The notes under the pieces are model-generated. The model searched no databases and was not told where the DNA came from. It was given only the letters and a program-made list of their open reading frames with translations. 64,000 nt of DNA, taken from assembly GCA_026985075.1 (NCBI GenBank), contig JALSQX010000016.1:1-64000 (forward strand), in the 5' to 3' direction. Source of the DNA: Blastocatellia bacterium. Its GTDB lineage: Bacteria > Acidobacteriota > Blastocatellia > HR10 > J050. Below are positions 51,078 through 59,604 of this stretch, in pieces; position 1 is the first letter of the stretch; every line of letters begins with the position of its first letter. The position numbers were made by a program, and so were the translations under genes.

Positions 51078-52853
51078 ATGAATCAGAGGCACCGTTCGAG
51101 GCTCCGGCAAAGGGATGTTCTCCTGTTCATCGGCATGACGGTCTTCATCTTAGGGGTGGTCGGACGAGTCATCGAGTCTCCATCAGTCGTTTCCGCGGAT
51201 TACGGATCGAGCCGGGAGCTCACCTACAGGCGCATCGAACTCGTGGGGAACAGCTTATCGTCACATGGGCGGGGATGTGCGATCGTTCAATCCATCCTTC
51301 AAGACGGACATGCGGTTGAGTCGTTCATGGTGAGAGGAGTGGATCTTCCTCCTGATGAGGAGATCTGGGTGGTCGTCAACGGTCGCCCACTTCATCACAT
51401 TCCTCTCCGAACAGACGATCGTGGGCGATTGGAAATGACGTTCGTGCGAGGCGAAGAACTCGCAGATGGAGAGCAGCCACTCCCGGCAACCACTTCATCC
51501 GTAGTCGAGTTCGAGACGGTTGAACTATTGACCAGCTCTCAACAGGTCTTGTTGAGTGGATCATACGAGCTGATCCAGGACACGACGCTCTCCATCAATA
51601 CGATTCGCATTCTCGATGCCACCGGAGAGGTCGCGCTGCGAGGGGAATTCTCTCCAATTTCAGAAGATGGAGAGGTCCTCCTGATCGCCGATTTAATCCC
51701 GGAAAGTGACCCCGATGCCACGGGACGCGCCATCATCCGCTTCAGCGAGCTCTCCGCCGGTGGATTCGATCAAACGTTCGAACTGAACGTTCAGAAGTTG
51801 GATGTGAATCCACCATTCGTGCTGGAGTTGAATCAAGGAGAGGTAACCCTGTTCACGACCACCATCACAGGGCGTGCGGAACTCGCTTATCAAGGGCGGT
51901 TCGAAGCACAGGCAACTCCCCTGGAGGCCGCCTCGGCCTTGGCTCAGGCAGAGATGAGACTCGACCAAGCCGATGAAGCGGTCCAACAGGCCAGAGATTT
52001 GGGCGCCGATGTGAGCCTCGCCCAGCAGGAGTTGGTTGAGGCTAGAGATCGCTTTCGGGCCGCAGAACAGTCCTTGGCCACCGGTGCGTTCAGTGCCAGC
52101 GTTGATATTGCGTTGGCCGTGGCCGATGAAGCTCGAGACGCCAAGCTCGAGGCTGAAGATGCCGCCGATCGGGCCTATATGCAGGACGATGGAGAGGACG
52201 ATAACGACAACGGCGATGACGATGGTGGGGTCGACAACACTAACGACAACGGCGACGATGATGGTGACGTCGACAACACTAACGACAACGGTGATGACGA
52301 TGGTGGGGTCGACAACACCAACGACAACGGCGATGACGATGGTGGGGTCGACAACACTAACGACAACGGCGATGATGATGGTGACGTCGACAACACTAAC
52401 GACAACGGTGATGACGATGGTGGGGTCGACAACACTAACGACAACGGCGATGACGATGGTGACGTCGACAACACCAACGACAACGGCGATGACGATGGTG
52501 GAGTCGATAACACCAACGACAATGGCGATGACGATGGTGGAGTCGACAACACTAACGACAACGGCGATGACGATGGTGGAGTCGACAACACCAACGACAA
52601 CGGCGACGATGATGGTGGGGTCGATAACACCAACGACAACGGCGATGACGATGGTGGAGTCGATAACACCAACGACAATGGCAATGACGATGGTGGGGTC
52701 GACAACACCAACGACAACGGCAATGACAATGGGACGGGTGGTAATGACAACAGCAGTGACAGCGGAGACAATGAGAATAGCGATACCGAAAATGACAATG
52801 GTGAGAGCGAAAGCGAAGCACCACCACCGGTTCGCCGGCGACCTTGCTCATAA
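51078..52853 (+). CDS. Secreted protein with C-terminal Asp/Asn/Gly tandem repeats (paralogue of 122-1723)
   Basis: About 591 residues from the ATG at 51078. A hydrophobic signal or anchor segment (VLLFIGMTVFILGVVG) is followed by a body homologous over its whole length to the protein at 122-1723: TYRRIELVGNSL, ESDPDATGRAIIRFSELSAG, VNPPFVLELNQGEVTLFTTT. A predicted coiled coil (LAQAEMRLDQADEAVQQARD) then leads into 13 units of a 13-residue repeat (NDNGDDDGGVDNT), very acidic here, where the paralogue is Asn-rich. Ends with ESEAPPPVRRRPCS. Family and function unknown; the acidic repeats could bind calcium or act as a spacer (inference). Confidence 0.8.
   Translation: MNQRHRSRLRQRDVLLFIGMTVFILGVVGRVIESPSVVSADYGSSRELTYRRIELVGNSLSSHGRGCAIVQSILQDGHAVESFMVRGVDLPPDEEIWVVVNGRPLHHIPLRTDDRGRLEMTFVRGEELADGEQPLPATTSSVVEFETVELLTSSQQVLLSGSYELIQDTTLSINTIRILDATGEVALRGEFSPISEDGEVLLIADLIPESDPDATGRAIIRFSELSAGGFDQTFELNVQKLDVNPPFVLELNQGEVTLFTTTITGRAELAYQGRFEAQATPLEAASALAQAEMRLDQADEAVQQARDLGADVSLAQQELVEARDRFRAAEQSLATGAFSASVDIALAVADEARDAKLEAEDAADRAYMQDDGEDDNDNGDDDGGVDNTNDNGDDDGDVDNTNDNGDDDGGVDNTNDNGDDDGGVDNTNDNGDDDGDVDNTNDNGDDDGGVDNTNDNGDDDGDVDNTNDNGDDDGGVDNTNDNGDDDGGVDNTNDNGDDDGGVDNTNDNGDDDGGVDNTNDNGDDDGGVDNTNDNGNDDGGVDNTNDNGNDNGTGGNDNSSDSGDNENSDTENDNGESESEAPPPVRRRPCS
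52203..52709 (+). repeat. Coding tandem repeat, 13 x 39 bp
   Basis: Thirteen 39-base units, each encoding NDNGDDDGGVDNT or a variant with D for G (units 2, 5, 7) or N for D (unit 13). The period is exact, so copy number could change without frameshift. Confidence 0.92.
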
Positions 52854-52996
52854 GCGAATAAAGTGACAAAAAAGATCGCTCAACTCTTGAGATGGGGGGC
52901 GCAAAGGCACGTGACGAACATGGACCTTTGCGACCTCCCTATTTTTCAATTGGGCCTACACTCGAATCCATGAATCATTGGCGAGGAGAATCAATC

Positions 52997-53974
52997 GTGA
53001 CATTACCGAGCAAGATGATCATCAGTTTAGTCGTTGCACTCATGGTGACCATGATGGGAACGCCATATGAAGGCTCATCGGCTGCTCCAGGCAGAGTATC
53101 TGCTGGTCGGGACGCCTCGAAGTCGCTCACGAGCTTTCCTCTTTTTGCGGCGTTAAGCGAGGGAATTGCGTGTGGTGAAATGAAGTCCGGATTGATCGAG
53201 GATTCGGACGAACTCCTTCCGGATGGTACGCCTTTCGATCGCTATCGCTTTTTGACCGAACGACCGGGACAGCCGTACATTGTTTCCCTCCAAGCCGATT
53301 TCAGCGTGGCGGTGAATATCTTTTTCATCGATCCAGAGCAAAGTGAGCCCGTATTCGTTCAGGGCGGATTTGCCGATCCGCTGAGCACGGAGATTCCCGC
53401 GCACATACAGCTTTCTGGCATTCTATCCATGCCGGGAGACTATAGGATCGTCGTGTTCCCCGATCCACCGGAGGGACGAGGATCTTACGAACTGGGTTTC
53501 CGGTGTCAACGTTGTGAATCTTCCCAAGGTGATGGAGACAATCCTGATTCTATTCTCAGTCAACGTCGAAGGAGTCTCGCTTGCGGCGAGACGAGGGAGG
53601 GGAGAATCAGTGGCTTTGATCCTCGTCTTCCGGATAATACTCCTTTTGATCAATACGCGCTCACCGTCGAACAAGGGGGGCAGCCATACATAATCACCGT
53701 TGAGGCGAATTTCAACGTAGCCTCCGTCTTGCTCTTCACCGATGCGCAACGAGGAAATATATTCGTTCAAAGTGCTATCGCCGATGTTCCCGATCCGGAT
53801 AATCCAGCGCGGATTCAGTATTCGGGTATCTTGGATATCCCGGGCAGGTATAAACTCAACGTGCTTCCGGCTACTCCCCAGGGCCGTGGATCTTATACCA
53901 TCACATTCAAGTGCCAGCGCTGCGGCGAGGCGTCGTCTCCGAGTGGCGGCGACTCCAGCGCCTTCAACCGATGA
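52997..53974 (+). CDS. Secreted protein with two tandem PPC-like domains
   Basis: About 325 residues from the GTG at 52997, favoured because GAGGAG (52983-52988) sits 8 bases upstream; ATG at 52970 is possible. Signal peptide (MIISLVVALMVTMMGTPYEG). Two ~120-residue repeats follow, each starting ACGE, with DNTPFDQY or DGTPFDRY, then QPYIV/QPYII, and ending FRCQRC or FKCQRC. The layout resembles bacterial pre-peptidase C-terminal (PPC) beta domains that ride on secreted proteases, but here no protease is attached. The paired Cys motifs may bind metal or form disulfides. Follows the repeat-protein gene after 143 bases. Confidence 0.75.
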   Translation: MTLPSKMIISLVVALMVTMMGTPYEGSSAAPGRVSAGRDASKSLTSFPLFAALSEGIACGEMKSGLIEDSDELLPDGTPFDRYRFLTERPGQPYIVSLQADFSVAVNIFFIDPEQSEPVFVQGGFADPLSTEIPAHIQLSGILSMPGDYRIVVFPDPPEGRGSYELGFRCQRCESSQGDGDNPDSILSQRRRSLACGETREGRISGFDPRLPDNTPFDQYALTVEQGGQPYIITVEANFNVASVLLFTDAQRGNIFVQSAIADVPDPDNPARIQYSGILDIPGRYKLNVLPATPQGRGSYTITFKCQRCGEASSPSGGDSSAFNR

Positions 53975-54678
53975 ATGTATCATCGGGATTCACACGGGAA
54001 ATACGTCGAGGGAACGGGTGGACGGCACGGGCATGACCCTGCTGCCGTCTGGCCGGTGGAGATGAATGAGCACGTGCCGGGAAAGCATCTCCAGGCTTAG
54101 AACCTATCCCAAAACCTGACTGAGTCATTGAAAACACGAGATCACCAGGGGATTGGGGATAGGGAGTTAATGGGAGAACGGTACGCGTTCATCACCGTCA
54201 CCCCACCGAGACGGGAGCGAGTGGAGCGTCCTCCTCTTCTCCGCGGTGGAGCCCGCCTCTACTGAGATTACGACTCCCAGGACTTACCAATCGTAAAGCT
54301 CACATTCGCCAGTAGCCATTGCTGGTAGAGGCTCATCGCGTCGTGGGTGATCTTGTCCTTCGGGACTCGTGATGATGAGGTGATCAGCGTCCCGGGCGTG
54401 TGTCCTCGGGTTGTTCATCGTACTCTTCGGGCCCAGTCCCGGTGGGCACGCGGCCGATCTGGAGAGTGCTTGACGAGACTTCGAGGAGTACATAGAATCT
54501 TCGATCTCCTCGAGCTTCTGCCCGGGTGGCCTTGAAGGGGATCCGCCGGGGATATCGACGTGTCAGGGAGATCATCGGCGATAGATCTAGCGTGGGCGAT
54601 TGGCGGGTGGAGTCATGAAAACGGCCAACCTGTTGAGTCCCGCGCGGTCACCATGATGAAACGCGTGGTTGGAGATCC
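53975..54678. other. 704-base gap before thrB
   Basis: Contains a minus-strand gene remnant (54274-54575) but nothing else recognised. The thrB promoter is expected near its 3' end. Confidence 0.5.
54274..54575 (-). pseudogene. Possible frameshifted gene remnant
   Basis: One minus-strand frame reads MISLTRRYPRRIPFKATRAE ... QPEDTRPG; after a one-base shift near 54390 another continues LITSSSRVPKDKITHDAM and ends LLANVSFTIGKSWES. The join is plausible but no family was recognised. It could equally be chance reading frames. Confidence 0.25.
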
Positions 54679-55599
54679 ATGATCACTATTCGCGTCCCGG
54701 CAACGACGGCCAATCTCGGATCGGGCTTCGATGTGTTCGGTCTGGCTCTCAAACTCTATCTCACCATCAGGGTGAGAGAGACGTCCGGGCCGCTCTCCAT
54801 CATCTATCGCGGGCGCGGTGTCGGAGAGGTTCCGGTGGATGAGCGAAATCTCATCTGGCGAGCATACCAATGGGTTATCGAGCGAGAGGGGAAACGAGGA
54901 CCTCACCTCGTCATAGAGATCGAGAACGAGATCCCCTTGGCGCGAGGCTTGGGCAGCAGTGGAGCAGCCATCGTCGCTGGCGTCATGGCGGCTGATGCCG
55001 TTTGCCAATTGGGATTGAGTGATGAGCGACTATTGGCCCACGCTCTGGCATTAGAGCCTCACCCAGACAATATCACGGCCGCGCTCGTCGGGGGATTCGT
55101 CGCCTGCTGTGTCACCGATGAGGGGCGAACGCTCTACGCCAGCCTGCCCATTTCCCCGGACATCAAAGCCATCATCGTCGTGCCTGATTTTGAACTCCCC
55201 ACCAGGGAAGCGCGCGCTGTGTTGCCCGACCGGTATTCGCGGGAAGATGCCGTTTTCAATCTTCAGCGCGTCGCCCTGCTGGCGACGGCGCTCCAGCATC
55301 CTCATCCCGACCTCGTCGCTGAAGCGATGCGCGATCGATGGCATCAGCCATACCGGCAAGCGCTCATTCCCGGATTGGAGGAGATTTTGCAGCTCACCTC
55401 GATGCCCGGTCTCCTGGGCGTGAGCTTGAGCGGAGCCGGTCCGAGCGTGTTGGCTCTGGCCATAGACAATTTTGAACAAATCGGTCAAAATATCCAATTT
55501 CAATTTTCGCGTCATGGCATTCAATCTGAGGTGTTGATCCTCGAGATTGAGCGGCGGGGCGCGGTGATAGAGACCGGGGGCGAGAGGCTGGAGAAGTAG
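54679..55599 (+). CDS. thrB: Homoserine kinase
   Basis: 306 residues, normal length. GHMP-kinase motifs: VPATTANLGSGFDVFGLAL at the N-terminus, ATP-binding EIPLARGLGSSGAAIVAGVM, and C-terminal SMPGLLGVSLSGAGPSVLAL. It phosphorylates homoserine for threonine synthase. lysC follows after 143 bases on the same strand. Confidence 0.96.
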   Translation: MITIRVPATTANLGSGFDVFGLALKLYLTIRVRETSGPLSIIYRGRGVGEVPVDERNLIWRAYQWVIEREGKRGPHLVIEIENEIPLARGLGSSGAAIVAGVMAADAVCQLGLSDERLLAHALALEPHPDNITAALVGGFVACCVTDEGRTLYASLPISPDIKAIIVVPDFELPTREARAVLPDRYSREDAVFNLQRVALLATALQHPHPDLVAEAMRDRWHQPYRQALIPGLEEILQLTSMPGLLGVSLSGAGPSVLALAIDNFEQIGQNIQFQFSRHGIQSEVLILEIERRGAVIETGGERLEK

Positions 55600-55742
55600 G
55601 GAGCTGAGAAGAGAGGACGTGCTCGAAAGCCTCATGTCCTCTGGCCACCCAGGTGGGAATACCGAGGAGCGTTCATAAAGACCGGCGAGCCTCACCGTCT
55701 CCCTCCCGGCCTCTCGCGGTAAGGCGTCTGTATCGGTGTGAG

Positions 55743-56972
55743 ATGGATATCATCGTTCAAAAGTATGGTGGGACTTCGGTAGGGACACCGGAGAAAATCC
55801 AGCGCGTGGCCGAGCGCATCCTGGGATTGGAGGCGTCGGGAATGGGCGTGGTGGCCGTCGTTTCCGCCATGGGAGACACCACCGATCGCCTGATCGATAT
55901 GGCGCGGAAAATCTCATCGAATCCTCCGCGCCGGGAACTGGACATGCTCCTCTCCACCGGCGAGCAGATTTCGATCTCGCTTCTCTCCATGGCCATCCAT
56001 GAGCGGGGCGGACGGGCCATCTCCATGACCGGATTGCAGAGCGGGATCATCACCGACAGCCGATATAGCGAAGCGAAAATTCGGGAGATCAAAACGCATC
56101 GTATTTTGAAGCCACTCGAAGAGGGCAAAGTCGTCATCGTGGCCGGTTTTCAGGGCGTGAGTCGAGGAGCTGAGATCACGACCCTGGGACGAGGCGGATC
56201 GGATACCACGGCGGCCGCCCTGGCGGCGGCGCTCAAGGCCAAAAGCTGCGAGATCTACACCGATGTCGATGGTGTGTTCACCGCCGATCCCAACCTGGTG
56301 CCTGAGGCGGTCAAACTGGATTACATCTCGCACGAGGAGATGTTGGAATTGGCCGGTTCGGGAGCTCAGGTTTTACATCCGCGCGCCGTCGAAATCGCCA
56401 TGAAATTCGGCCTGCCGCTCAAAGTGAAGCCCGCTCACTCGTTCGGCAGCGGAACAACGATTCTGGAGGGTAGCATGCTGGAGAAGGTCGTCGTCACTGG
56501 CGTCACCGCCGATAAAGATATGGCCAAGATCGCCATTCAAAAAGTGCCCGATCGCCCGGGCATCGCTGCCAAGCTGTTCGGCGCGCTGGCCCGCGAGGGC
56601 ATCAGCGTCCATCTCATCATTCAAAGCATCGGCGAAGGGAATGTCACCGATGTCACCATCGTGCTCAAGCGCGAATATATGGAGAGAGCGGTGGAGGTGC
56701 TGCGGCGGCTGAGCAAGCAACTCAAAGCTCAAGGCGTCATTTTTGATGCCAACGTGGCCGAGGTCTCCATCGTGGGATCGGGCATGGTCACCGAACCGGG
56801 AGTGGCGGCGCGGATGTTTCGCGCCCTGGCCAAGAGAAAAATCAACATTGAGCTCATCAGCACATCCCACATTCGCATTTCCTGTGTGATTCATAAACGA
56901 CACGTTCGCGAGGCGGTTCGCGCCATTCACGAGGATTTCAAACTCGGTAAACTGAAGAGGCGATTGGCATGA
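55743..56972 (+). CDS. lysC: Aspartate kinase
   Basis: 409 residues from the ATG at 55743 (MDIIVQKYGGTSVGTPEKIQ), the usual aspartokinase N-terminus. Further motifs are STGEQISISLLSMAI, TLGRGGSDTTAAALAAALKA and EIYTDVDGVFTADPNLV. Two C-terminal ACT domains (KIAIQKVPDRPGIAAKLFGA; VSIVGSGMVTEPGVAARMF) allow feedback control by threonine or lysine. It makes aspartyl phosphate, the first step to Thr, Met and Lys. Overlaps asd by 4 bases (ATGA), so the products are co-translated. Confidence 0.97.
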   Translation: MDIIVQKYGGTSVGTPEKIQRVAERILGLEASGMGVVAVVSAMGDTTDRLIDMARKISSNPPRRELDMLLSTGEQISISLLSMAIHERGGRAISMTGLQSGIITDSRYSEAKIREIKTHRILKPLEEGKVVIVAGFQGVSRGAEITTLGRGGSDTTAAALAAALKAKSCEIYTDVDGVFTADPNLVPEAVKLDYISHEEMLELAGSGAQVLHPRAVEIAMKFGLPLKVKPAHSFGSGTTILEGSMLEKVVVTGVTADKDMAKIAIQKVPDRPGIAAKLFGALAREGISVHLIIQSIGEGNVTDVTIVLKREYMERAVEVLRRLSKQLKAQGVIFDANVAEVSIVGSGMVTEPGVAARMFRALAKRKINIELISTSHIRISCVIHKRHVREAVRAIHEDFKLGKLKRRLA

Positions 56973-58027
56973 CGTCATCGGGGAAATTGAAGGTCGGCAT
57001 TTTGGGAGCGACGGGAACGGTGGGACAGCGGTTCGTTCAACTGTTGGCCGACCATCCCTGGTTTGAAGTTGCGGAACTCGCCGCTTCCGATCGTTCGGCC
57101 GGCCAGCCGTATGAACGAGCGTGCCGCTGGAAGCTCTCCACGCCCATGCCCGAGAGCGTCAGGTCCCTCATGGTCAAATCGCCGGAGCCGGAGCTGGCCT
57201 GTGATCTGGTGTTTTCCAGCTTACCATCGAGCGTGGCGGGCGAGATCGAAGCGGCATTCGCCCGGGCCGGATACCCTGTCATTAGTAACTCCAGTAACCA
57301 TCGCCTGGATGAGGATGTCCCGTTGCTCATTCCGGAGATCAACGCCGATCATATCCGGATCATACCCGTTCAACAGCGGCGCCGCGGCTACGATCGCGGA
57401 TTCCTGGTGACGAATCCCAATTGTTCGACGATCGCGCTGGCGCTGGCGCTGGCCCCGCTCCATCGCGCCTTCGGGTTACGCGCCATCATGGTCACCACCA
57501 TGCAGGCCCTCTCCGGAGCGGGATACCCGGGCGTGGCCTCGCTCGATATCGTGGATAACGTCATTCCATACATCAAGAACGAGGAAGAGAAAATTCAAAC
57601 CGAACCCTTGAAGATCTTCGGCGCCCTGGCGGACGATCGCTTCGTTCCCGCCTCATTCCAGATCAGCGCCCAGTGCCATCGCGTCAATGTCAGCGATGGC
57701 CACCTGGAAGCGGTGTCGGTGAAGCTGGAGCGCCCGGCCCATAAGGAGGAGATCATCGAAGCCTTCCGTCAGTTCACCTCGCCCATTCAGGAGTTGCAGC
57801 TCCCCAGCGCTCCCTCGCACCCCGTCATCCTCAAGGAAGAAGAGGATCGCCCGCAGCCTCGATTAGACAGGGAGCTGGCCGCCGGCATGGCCGCAGTGGT
57901 AGGAAGAGTGCGAGCCTGTCCCATCCTGGATTACAAATTCCTGGTCCTCGGTCACAATACCATTCGCGGTGCGGCGGGCGCCGCCATTCTCAATGCGGAA
58001 CTCTTGAAGGCCAAGGGCTATCTGTAA
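56969..58027 (+). CDS. asd: Aspartate-semialdehyde dehydrogenase
   Basis: 352 residues. NADP-binding VGILGATGTVGQRFVQLL, catalytic Cys in FLVTNPNCSTIALALALA, and the substrate His in SAQCHRVNVSDGH. Length and motif spacing fit the archaeal/fungal-like branch found in several bacterial phyla. It reduces aspartyl phosphate to aspartate semialdehyde. Convergent with nuoN, 83 bases away. Confidence 0.96.
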   Translation: MTSSGKLKVGILGATGTVGQRFVQLLADHPWFEVAELAASDRSAGQPYERACRWKLSTPMPESVRSLMVKSPEPELACDLVFSSLPSSVAGEIEAAFARAGYPVISNSSNHRLDEDVPLLIPEINADHIRIIPVQQRRRGYDRGFLVTNPNCSTIALALALAPLHRAFGLRAIMVTTMQALSGAGYPGVASLDIVDNVIPYIKNEEEKIQTEPLKIFGALADDRFVPASFQISAQCHRVNVSDGHLEAVSVKLERPAHKEEIIEAFRQFTSPIQELQLPSAPSHPVILKEEEDRPQPRLDRELAAGMAAVVGRVRACPILDYKFLVLGHNTIRGAAGAAILNAELLKAKGYL

Positions 58028-58082
58028 GCCCAACCGGTCGATGCCATCCAGACGTTTCGAGCGTATTCACCAACGAGGGGGT

Positions 58083-58120
58083 GATCGGCGTTGACCGATC
58101 CCTCGATCCATTAATGGATC
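58083..58120. terminator. Possible terminator structures between asd and nuoN
   Basis: GATCGG-CGTTGA-CCGATC (58083-58100) and the palindrome GATCCATTAATGGATC (58105-58120), which spans the nuoN stop codon. No T run, so a classical intrinsic terminator is not shown. Confidence 0.3.
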
Positions 58121-59604
58121 AGATGGGCGATGGCCGTTTGCGCCTGATTGAGATAGTAGAACACTCGGGTGGGAAGGAGACCGAGATAGAACGTCCCCAG
58201 GACCGTCACCGCCAGAGTGAAGCCAAATGCGCCGGGCAGAGGGACCGGTTCGATCTCCCGCTTGGCTTCGCGGAAGAACATGACGATCACGACGTAGAGA
58301 TAATAGTAGGCGGAGATCACCGTATTGATGACGGCGATGATCACCAGCATGGAGAAGCCCGCTTCCCAGGCCGACTTGAACAGCCAGAACTTCCCCACGA
58401 ACCCTGCCGTTCCAGGAATGCCGGTGAGACTGATCAAGAATACGGTGAGGGGAAAGCTCAATGTCGGTTGCCGAAAGCCCAGTCCGCTGTAATCCTCGAT
58501 GAGAACGTGCTCATCACCTCGACGAGCGATGAGAGCGACGACGGCAAAGGCGCCAATGTTCATCACCGTGTAAGCGATCATGTAGAACGCCACCGCTTGC
58601 CAGTCGCGAGCCACGATGCCCATCAACACGTACCCGGCATGAGCGATGGACGAGTAGGCCAGCATGCGCTTGATATTCGTTTGGGCGATGGCGATGAGAT
58701 TACCGAACGTCATGGTCAGAATGGCCATCACCGCCAGGGCGGAAATCCAGTCCGATTGCAGGGCGCGGCCCGCACTGGCCAGGTCGAAATCGGCGCCAAA
58801 GATGAGCGAGGAGACGCGCAGGAAGGCAGCGAACCCGGCGGCTTTGGGACCCACAGAGAGAAAAGCGGTGACGGGCGTGGGCGCGCCTTCGTAGACGTCC
58901 GGCGTCCAGACGTGGAAAGGCACCGCGGTCACTTTGAAGCCGAAACCGATGAGGAGCATCGCCGCGCCCACCATCATCAACGCGCGCTCGGCCTCGCCGA
59001 GCGGTTGATTCAATGCGGCTTGGATCGCGCTCAAGTTCGTCGTGTGCGTCGCTCCATAGACGAGCGCAATGCCGTAGAGCAAAAAGGCCGAAGAGAAGGC
59101 GCCCAGGATGAAATACTTGAGCGCAGCTTCCGTCGAGCGGAGATCATTGCGCCGATATCCGGCCAGCACGTAAGTGGAGATGGTGACCGTCTCGATGCCC
59201 AGGAACACCATGATGAGATCATGGCTACTGGTGAGCAGCGCCATTCCCACGGCGCAGAACAGGAGGAGGGCAAAATAAGCCGTCGGTTGAATGCGCTCCT
59301 CTTCCAGAAAGTTCCAGGAAAGAAAGACAGCTAGGACCGAGGCGATGATCACAATCGCGGTAAATAACAAGCGAAAGTCATCGATGATGACCATGCCCGC
59401 ATAGGCCGTCTGTCGGGGCGCTCCCCACAACTGCAGCGTCGCCATCAGGGCGATCCCCAATCCGGCGAGGGTGACGAGGCCGGCGCGCCGCTTGCTGCGA
59501 CTCGGCCAGAACGCCTCCATGAGCATCAACGCGACGCCAGTGAGCGCCAGGATGATTTCGGGTAAGATGGCGCTGTAGTTAATTCCCAAGCCTTCTATTC
59601 CCAT
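58111..59604 (-). CDS. nuoN: NADH-quinone oxidoreductase subunit N
   Basis: 497 residues with about 14 membrane helices. ALKYFILGAFSSAFLLYGIA, VPFHVWTPDVYEGAPTPVTA with the conserved W-x-P-D, and the proton-path Lys in TNIKRMLAYSSIAHAGYVLM identify this antiporter-like subunit of complex I. Its start lies inside the nuoM 3' end (26-base overlap). Confidence 0.96.
   Translation of the reverse strand: MGIEGLGINYSAILPEIILALTGVALMLMEAFWPSRSKRRAGLVTLAGLGIALMATLQLWGAPRQTAYAGMVIIDDFRLLFTAIVIIASVLAVFLSWNFLEEERIQPTAYFALLLFCAVGMALLTSSHDLIMVFLGIETVTISTYVLAGYRRNDLRSTEAALKYFILGAFSSAFLLYGIALVYGATHTTNLSAIQAALNQPLGEAERALMMVGAAMLLIGFGFKVTAVPFHVWTPDVYEGAPTPVTAFLSVGPKAAGFAAFLRVSSLIFGADFDLASAGRALQSDWISALAVMAILTMTFGNLIAIAQTNIKRMLAYSSIAHAGYVLMGIVARDWQAVAFYMIAYTVMNIGAFAVVALIARRGDEHVLIEDYSGLGFRQPTLSFPLTVFLISLTGIPGTAGFVGKFWLFKSAWEAGFSMLVIIAVINTVISAYYYLYVVIVMFFREAKREIEPVPLPGAFGFTLAVTVLGTFYLGLLPTRVFYYLNQAQTAIAHLIH

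Noticed and set aside
52175-52798. Tandem repeats that at first sight resemble a CRISPR array
   Set aside because: Units abut without spacers, keep the coding frame and lie inside a clear gene.
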